Part shown: positions 14,208 through 17,208 of the stretch, piece after piece
Layout: every line of letters begins with the position of its first letter
Position numbering within the stretch: position 1 is the stretch's first letter
Assembly: GCA_937915735.1 (NCBI GenBank)
Contig: CALGGS010000258.1
Coordinates: 1-17,208, forward strand
Source: an uncultured Treponema sp.
GTDB lineage: Bacteria; Spirochaetota; Spirochaetia; Treponematales; Treponemataceae
Direction: 5' to 3'
DNA length: 17,208 nt
Notes under the pieces: generated by a model
The model's input: the letters and a program-made list of their open reading frames with translations, nothing else
Told to the model about the DNA's origin: nothing
Database searches by the model: none
Translations under genes and position numbers: made by a program

Positions 14208-14216
14208 TCTTATACT

Positions 14217-14246
14217 CTAACAAAAAAGAGCGTTTTCTGCTATAAT
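14217..14246 (+). promoter_or_regulatory. Promoter of the RluA-family/rsmE operon
   Basis: TATAAT (14241-14246, 6/6) ends 7 nt before the ATG at 14254. CTAACA (14217-14222, 4/6) lies 18 bp upstream as a moderate -35 box. The spacing predicts transcription beginning at the start codon, and no Shine-Dalgarno sequence is present (CTTAAAA). Confidence 0.65.
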
Positions 14247-14253
14247 CTTAAAA

Positions 14254-15003
14254 ATGAAAATCACGCCAGACTACACAGTAATTTATCAAGATGATGACAT
14301 CGTTGTGCTAAATAAACGAAGCGGACTTTTAATTGCGCAAGACCGCTATGACGAAGAAGCTCCCCGACTCGACCTTGAAGCCGAAAAAGAATTCGGCAAG
14401 CTTTTTGCAGTCCACAGAATCGACAAGGACACTTCTGGTCTCGTAATTTACGGACGGAATGCCGAAAGCCACCGAAATCTTTCAATGCAATTTGAAAACC
14501 GCGAGGTTACGAAAATTTATCACGCACTTGTTCTCGGACACCCGATGTGGGAAACAAAAAAAGTCGACTCAAAACTTCTTGTCGATGGAGACGCACGGCA
14601 TCGCACGGTTTTAAATCAAAAATACGGAAAAGTTGCCATTACGGACTTTAAGAATCTTGGCTCATGCGGCCCTTATTCATGGATAGAAGCCCGGCCAAAA
14701 ACCGGAAGAACTCACCAGATTCGCGCTCATCTGCAATCTCTTGGAATTTCTATCGTCTGTGACCCTCTTTACTCTGGAAATCAGCATCCCGTCCTTCTCT
14801 CTGAAATCAAAAAACGCTGGAACGGAAACGAAGCGGAAGAACGCCCTCTTTTAAGCCGTCTCGCTCTTCACGCATATTCTCTTACCATAAAGCACCCAAA
14901 AACCGGCGATGAAGTCACTTTTACGGCTCCTTACCCAAAGGACATGGAAGCCACCCGAAAGCAGCTCGCATCTATTTTTGGCGTAAATCCGCTGGAAAAG
15001 TAA
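14254..15003 (+). CDS. RluA-family RNA pseudouridine synthase
   Basis: This 249-aa enzyme isomerises uridine to pseudouridine in rRNA or tRNA. The catalytic motif HRIDKDTSGL (54-63) contains the nucleophile D57. The ARPKTGRTHQIRAHL segment (146-160) and LALHAYSL (203-210) are family signatures. There is no N-terminal S4 RNA-binding domain, so it resembles the short RluA/TruC-type members rather than RluC or RluD. The exact target uridine cannot be predicted. It is followed after 9 nt by rsmE, making a two-gene RNA-modification operon. The start lies 7 nt after a perfect TATAAT. Confidence 0.92.
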   Translation: MKITPDYTVIYQDDDIVVLNKRSGLLIAQDRYDEEAPRLDLEAEKEFGKLFAVHRIDKDTSGLVIYGRNAESHRNLSMQFENREVTKIYHALVLGHPMWETKKVDSKLLVDGDARHRTVLNQKYGKVAITDFKNLGSCGPYSWIEARPKTGRTHQIRAHLQSLGISIVCDPLYSGNQHPVLLSEIKKRWNGNEAEERPLLSRLALHAYSLTIKHPKTGDEVTFTAPYPKDMEATRKQLASIFGVNPLEK

Positions 15004-15012
15004 ACAAAAGCC

Positions 15013-15801
15013 ATGCGACAATATATCGCCACACAAAATCTTGATTCAGACGGTTTTCTCACAATCAACGGAAAGGATTTCCGCTATTTAAAAAGCATTC
15101 TCCGTCTTTCCGTTGGGGATATGCTTCATGTAAGGCTTTTGGGCGGAGCTTTACAGGAAATGACTGTCTGCAAAATCGATGAAAAGTCAAAAAAAATTTC
15201 CCTCCAGATTTGTGATTCCAAGGCCTCTTCAAGCGAAAACCTTCCGACACAAAACTCATTACTTTCTTCCTGCGAGTTTACCCTTTTTATGGCACTTCCA
15301 AAATCAAGCAAATTTGACCAAATCGTCCGCCAGGCAACAGAATGTGGCATCACAAAAATTATCCCTGTTCAGACTGAATTTTCTCAAAAAGGAAGCGAAA
15401 AAATCAACTTCCGTTCAGAAAGGTTTGAAAGAATCATAAAAGAAGCCAGACAACAAAGCGGAAGTCCCGTCGAAACAAAAATTGAGCCTTGCGTAAGCTT
15501 AAAAACAGCGTGTGAACTATGGAAATCTGAAGCTGAAAGCCTAAAAGAAAGCGAAAGCCTTGCCGTAGTCCTTTATGAGCGAAATGATTTTACGGTTTCT
15601 GTTGGTGAAAGCGTAAAAAACAAAGAAAATCTAAAAAAAATTGCTCTTTTTTGCGGAAGTGAAGGAGGACTTTCACCAGAGGAAATAAAGCTTTTGTGCA
15701 GCCAAGGCTTTAGTGCAGTTCATTTAAAGACAAATATCTTAAGATGCGAAACGGCGGCAATTTATGGAATCGCCGCCCTTCAAACTAGAATTTTTTCTTA
15801 A
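15013..15801 (+). CDS. rsmE: 16S rRNA (uracil-1498-N3)-methyltransferase RsmE
   Basis: This 262-aa SPOUT-class methyltransferase adds a methyl group from SAM to N3 of U1498 in the decoding region of 16S rRNA. Family landmarks are MRQ at the N-terminus of a PUA-like domain (1-70), MALPKSSKFDQIVRQATECGI (93-113), EARQQSGSPV (144-153), FCGSEGGLSPEE (213-224) and LKTNILRCETAAIYGIAALQ (238-257), the last two forming the knotted SAM site. The usual Pro of GPEGG is Ser here (S216). There is no strong Shine-Dalgarno site, so reinitiation from the upstream gene 9 nt away is likely. The last 17 nt overlap the convergent outer-membrane protein gene. Confidence 0.93.
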   Translation: MRQYIATQNLDSDGFLTINGKDFRYLKSILRLSVGDMLHVRLLGGALQEMTVCKIDEKSKKISLQICDSKASSSENLPTQNSLLSSCEFTLFMALPKSSKFDQIVRQATECGITKIIPVQTEFSQKGSEKINFRSERFERIIKEARQQSGSPVETKIEPCVSLKTACELWKSEAESLKESESLAVVLYERNDFTVSVGESVKNKENLKKIALFCGSEGGLSPEEIKLLCSQGFSAVHLKTNILRCETAAIYGIAALQTRIFS

Positions 15802-17116
15802 ATTTATAGGTATAGGTCAGAGGAATCGAAAGGGCCGTAAGACCGTCAGCACGGGCAGCATTCATATCAAAACGGATTCCTGTGCCGATTGTTCCTGCAT
15901 TTGCCGGCAAATCAAACTTAAACCTTGGATAAACCGTAATCCAAGTCGTATCACTTGCATGCAAAAGAGTCCGAATCTTAAAATTCAGCAGAGCCTCAAC
16001 GCTCTCTGAAAGCTGGTAATTAAGACGAAGCTGTGCATAAAACGGAATTCCCTCATGAGTGAATTTATCGGTTCTTTTTGCCTTACCGTTTTTGTATTTT
16101 ACAACTGTCCCGCCCCTGATGATTGTCGCAGTTTCCGTTGAGATTAAATTTCCGTCCGAGTCATAATATTTTATTGTTCCGATGTACTCGTTCGTCAGAG
16201 CCGTAATCACATCTCCGTAAATTCCCAAGCCTTTTTCTGCAAAATTATATCCGCCTGTAAGCCCCAGAGCGTATTTTGCGCTTTGCTTCTTGAATTTGTA
16301 GACATCGTTTTCATAATCATCGCTGCCGACGACACATTCTTCAGGAAGATAATCGCTGGTCGTAAAGTTGTAGTAAAAATGAGCGTTCAAAATAAGATTT
16401 TCTTTTCCTGTAAAGCCCGCAAAAGCACCGAATTTTCGCTCGTCATCAGTGACATTGTGAGCCGTAAAACCAAAATCAAGCAGCTCTTCTGCGCCTGCGT
16501 TCACTCCAAAATCAATCGCCTTTTCAAATTCATCTTCATCAGGATACATCGTAGCCCCGCCGGCAAGCTTCAAATAACAAAAAGTTCCCAAAGTCCAGTC
16601 ACTGGTAACGCCGGCGGCAAATCCGTTCGTAAATACAGAAAAGGAATCGCTTCCAAAATATCGCTCCTCATCCAAGCTGTCTGTCAGAAGTCTGCCATAC
16701 TTTGTAGTCGTGTCATCTGCCGCAAGATAAGCCGACGGAATCGCAAAATGCTTGGAAAAATTGTTGCCGAAAGCAAGGCCAAGCTGGGGAATTGGAGAAT
16801 AGTGGACATAACCCTCTGGAATCACAACAAACTTCGCCATATCATCATCAAAATTCTGATAAAAAGCCGTTAGACGGGCACGCAAAGAAAGCTGCTTATT
16901 TTCCAAGTCAAGCTGAGCCTGGTCGCCGAACGAAAACCCTGAGTTTGTCGATTCTACACCTGAATATTCTTTTTCCGTAGAGCGAGAGTAAAAATCATAG
17001 TCAGCAATTTCATCGCTGTCCGCACCCACCGTGTTCTTAAAAGTGAGCTTGGTTTTCGACGAAAGTGAAAGACCTACGAGAAAAAAAAGAATGAGTACAA
17101 AAAATTTCCGTTTCAT
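15785..17116 (-). CDS. Predicted outer-membrane beta-barrel protein
   Basis: This 443-aa exported protein has an N-terminal signal peptide (MKRKFF, then a hydrophobic stretch to about residue 20). The remainder alternates short amphipathic strands and acidic loops, and it ends in KFKKKF with a terminal Phe, as expected for a barrel inserted by BAM. Aromatic and Gly-rich strands (GLALGN-like, YALGLTGGYNF) and a loop region with TETATIIRGG are visible. No specific family is recognised; the closest description is a spirochaetal outer-membrane porin-like protein. The start chosen is ATG 17116, with GGAG 6 nt upstream. An in-frame ATG four codons earlier (17128) lacks such a site but lies 5 nt after a CATAAT, so a leaderless longer form is conceivable. 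Its 3' end overlaps rsmE. Confidence 0.72.
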   Translation of the reverse strand: MKRKFFVLILFFLVGLSLSSKTKLTFKNTVGADSDEIADYDFYSRSTEKEYSGVESTNSGFSFGDQAQLDLENKQLSLRARLTAFYQNFDDDMAKFVVIPEGYVHYSPIPQLGLAFGNNFSKHFAIPSAYLAADDTTTKYGRLLTDSLDEERYFGSDSFSVFTNGFAAGVTSDWTLGTFCYLKLAGGATMYPDEDEFEKAIDFGVNAGAEELLDFGFTAHNVTDDERKFGAFAGFTGKENLILNAHFYYNFTTSDYLPEECVVGSDDYENDVYKFKKQSAKYALGLTGGYNFAEKGLGIYGDVITALTNEYIGTIKYYDSDGNLISTETATIIRGGTVVKYKNGKAKRTDKFTHEGIPFYAQLRLNYQLSESVEALLNFKIRTLLHASDTTWITVYPRFKFDLPANAGTIGTGIRFDMNAARADGLTALSIPLTYTYKFKKKF

Positions 17117-17140
17117 AAATGTCTCCATTTGTCATTATGA

Positions 17141-17180
17141 AGGGGGAAGTCTCCCCCTACGGTCGCACTTCGTTGCGCCC
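17141..17180. repeat. Two adjacent hairpins upstream of the outer-membrane protein gene
   Basis: Hairpin 1: AGGGGGA (17141-17147), loop AGTC, TCCCCCT (17152-17158), a perfect 7-bp stem. Hairpin 2: GGTCGCA (17161-17167), loop CTTCGT, TGCGCCC (17174-17180), with 6 of 7 positions paired. The GC-rich pair stands out from its AT-rich surroundings and looks like a dispersed palindromic (REP-like) unit. It lies where the -35 box of the adjacent gene would be. The remaining 28 nt of the window show nothing recognisable. Confidence 0.5.
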
Positions 17181-17208
17181 TACCCTTTCACCTAGTGTAC
17201 TCAGCAAA

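Noticed and set aside
14209..14214. TATAAG as the xpt -10 box
   Set aside because: It ends 1 nt before the ATG, so transcription would begin inside the gene. The xpt start is firmly fixed by similarity to B. subtilis Xpt.
14208..14253. Purine (guanine) riboswitch upstream of xpt-pbuX, as in Bacillus
   Set aside because: The divergent gap is only 46 nt, too short for an aptamer plus expression platform, and no conserved riboswitch core is seen.
17117..17128. ATG four codons upstream of the outer-membrane protein start
   Set aside because: The downstream ATG at 17116 has a well-spaced GGAG and begins a standard MKRK signal peptide. A leaderless longer form is noted as a possibility only.

Overview
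The window looks like chromosomal DNA of a host-associated Treponema-like spirochaete. GC content is moderate, outer-membrane beta-barrels sit next to a small PEGA-domain protein and a one-PDZ HtrA protease, and no LPS genes are visible. The genus is inferred from overall gene character, not from a marker gene. Coding density is very high. I see no rRNA, tRNA, CRISPR array, intact insertion sequence or phage gene.

Layout. (1) 126-2999, plus strand: hslO (Hsp33 redox chaperone), a secreted PEGA-domain protein and an HtrA/DegP-type serine protease. The last two overlap by 4 nt, so this is probably an envelope and protein-quality operon. (2) 5578-3006, minus strand: a PAP2-like protein lacking some canonical residues, then a membrane 7TM-GGDEF diguanylate cyclase 5 nt downstream. 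(3) 5579-5988: the only gene-free stretch above 300 nt. It holds a 28-bp palindromic repeat copy, a 243-bp element with 23-bp imperfect terminal inverted repeats (MITE-like), and a near-consensus promoter. (4) 5989-9302, plus: a large radical SAM protein with unusual CX4CX2C spacing, overlapping an omptin-family outer-membrane protease. (5) 9407-12327, plus: a long-chain acyl-CoA synthetase coupled by ATGA overlap to a secreted alpha/beta-hydrolase. Their promoter appears to take its -35 box from a second copy of the palindromic repeat. (6) 14207-12315, minus: xpt-pbuX, a xanthine salvage operon. (7) 14254-15801, plus: an RluA-family pseudouridine synthase and RsmE, an RNA-modification pair. 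(8) 17116-15785, minus: a predicted outer-membrane beta-barrel, with a double-hairpin repeat upstream.

Two patterns cut across these genes. First, several operon-leading genes have a sigma-70-like -10 box ending only 6-10 nt before the start codon and no Shine-Dalgarno sequence, which suggests leaderless transcripts. Internal genes carry ordinary Shine-Dalgarno sites or stop/start overlaps. Second, all three convergent gene pairs are separated by 6 nt or less, or overlap by 13-17 nt, leaving no room for a conventional terminator between them.

The best leads for new biology are the leaderless-promoter pattern, the MITE-like element and palindromic repeats, the omptin that seems to have lost LPS-contacting residues, and the radical SAM enzyme with its odd cysteine motif.
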